In this document: positions 6,331-6,503 of the stretch, one piece after another | Position numbering within the stretch: the first letter of the stretch is position 1 | How the letters are laid out: the number at the start of each line of letters is the position of its first letter | Assembly: GCA_015494595.1 (NCBI GenBank) | Contig: WGAX01000172.1 | Coordinates: forward strand, 1 to 6,503 | Origin: Nitratiruptor sp. | GTDB taxonomy: Bacteria; Campylobacterota; Campylobacteria; Campylobacterales; Nitratiruptoraceae | Reading direction: 5' to 3' | DNA length: 6,503 nt | The notes under the pieces: generated by a model | Database searches by the model: none | Told to the model about the DNA's origin: nothing | What the model saw: only the letters and a program-made list of their open reading frames with translations | Program-made: the position numbers and the translations under genes

Positions 6331-6503
6331 CTACTCCCTCCATTTTCCAATATGCGACGGTTTTTGCAGCGCCTTTTCTAACTCATCTAAAAAATATTCA
6401 CGAGATACCTCAATAGCTCCCATTCTTTTTAGATGCTCACTTGGAACTTGACAATCTATAAAGTCAAATCCGAAATTTTGGGCAATCTTGCACAGATGCA
6501 CCA
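6331..6503 (-). CDS. aat: Leucyl/phenylalanyl-tRNA-protein transferase, C-terminal fragment
   Basis: Aat adds Leu or Phe from aminoacyl-tRNA to the N-terminus of proteins starting with Arg or Lys, marking them for ClpS/ClpAP degradation (N-end rule). Only the last 56 codons plus a TAG stop (6333-6331) are in the window; the rest lies beyond the right edge. The fragment carries the family's C-terminal signature: FDFIDCQVPSEHLKRMGA, then IEVSREYFLDEL, comparable to LIDCQVLNDH and SLGACEIPRRDYL in the E. coli enzyme. It ends HIGKWRE. The small size and absence from simple ORF listings come from its lack of an in-window start, not from decay. It is immediately followed by tal and probably leads that transcript or sits within it. 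Confidence 0.9.
   Translation of the reverse strand, partial: VHLCKIAQNFGFDFIDCQVPSEHLKRMGAIEVSREYFLDELEKALQKPSHIGKWRE
6334..6341 (-). promoter_or_regulatory. Shine-Dalgarno GGAGGGAG deciding the tal start
   Basis: The minus strand reads GGAGGGAG (6341-6334) with the GGAGG core 7 bases before the ATG at 6329. It lies inside the last codons of aat (TGG AGG GAG TAG), so ribosomes ending aat would stop on top of the tal initiation site. This argues against the in-frame TTG at 6350. Confidence 0.8.

Noticed and set aside
6330..6350. TTG start at 6350 extending transaldolase by seven residues
   Set aside because: Those codons overlap the end of aat and include the strong GGAGG site, which is well placed for the ATG at 6329; the extra residues (MENGGSR) are simply the translated Shine-Dalgarno region.
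1..6503. Mobile element, CRISPR array, tRNA/rRNA gene or defence system
   Set aside because: I looked for transposase or integrase motifs, terminal repeats, regular direct repeats and tRNA-like T-loop sequences and saw none. Nearly all bases are taken up by conserved housekeeping genes on one strand.

Overview
The window is an AT-rich, tightly packed stretch of bacterial core chromosome in which every gene I can support lies on the minus strand. In transcription order, from high to low coordinates, it reads: 3' end of aat (leucyl/phenylalanyl-tRNA-protein transferase), tal (transaldolase), a pilT/pilU-type ATPase, rplY (ribosomal protein L25/CTC), pth (peptidyl-tRNA hydrolase), an LptF/LptG-family permease, lysA (diaminopimelate decarboxylase), and a HAD hydrolase cut off by the left edge. 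No gap between genes is longer than 56 bases, so there is no unexplained long non-coding stretch.

The protein sequences and the gene order point to Campylobacterota (Epsilonproteobacteria). From memory, rplY-pth-permease-lysA-HAD matches Cj0311-Cj0315 of Campylobacter jejuni, and tal-rplY-pth-permease matches HP1495-HP1498 of Helicobacter pylori. This window joins both blocks and puts a PilT-family ATPase between tal and rplY. A free-living, deep-branching member (Nitratiruptor or Sulfurimonas type) seems plausible. That is inference, and I cannot name the species.

Right block (4198-6503): aat, tal and pilT are joined end to end. The Shine-Dalgarno of tal lies in the last codons of aat, and tal and pilT share one base (TAATG), so they should be co-transcribed. 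A 56-base gap with a good sigma70-type promoter (TATAAT at 4174-4179) separates them from the left block.

Left block (1-4141): rplY and pth share one base (TAATG). Short gaps of 34 and 37 bases precede the permease and lysA, and each holds a T-tract plus TGC plus -10-like sequence. lysA and the HAD gene overlap by four bases (GTGA). This looks like one operon with possible internal promoters.

Functionally the genes are mixed housekeeping: translation (rplY, pth), N-end-rule protein tagging (aat), carbon metabolism (tal), type IV pilus motor (pilT), LPS transport (the permease) and lysine/meso-DAP supply (lysA). I found no exotic system, mobile element, CRISPR array or RNA gene. The points most worth a second look are the HAD protein whose DxD motif reads DxQ, the repeated promoter-like element in successive gaps, an inverted repeat inside pth, and the PilU-like features of the motor ATPase.
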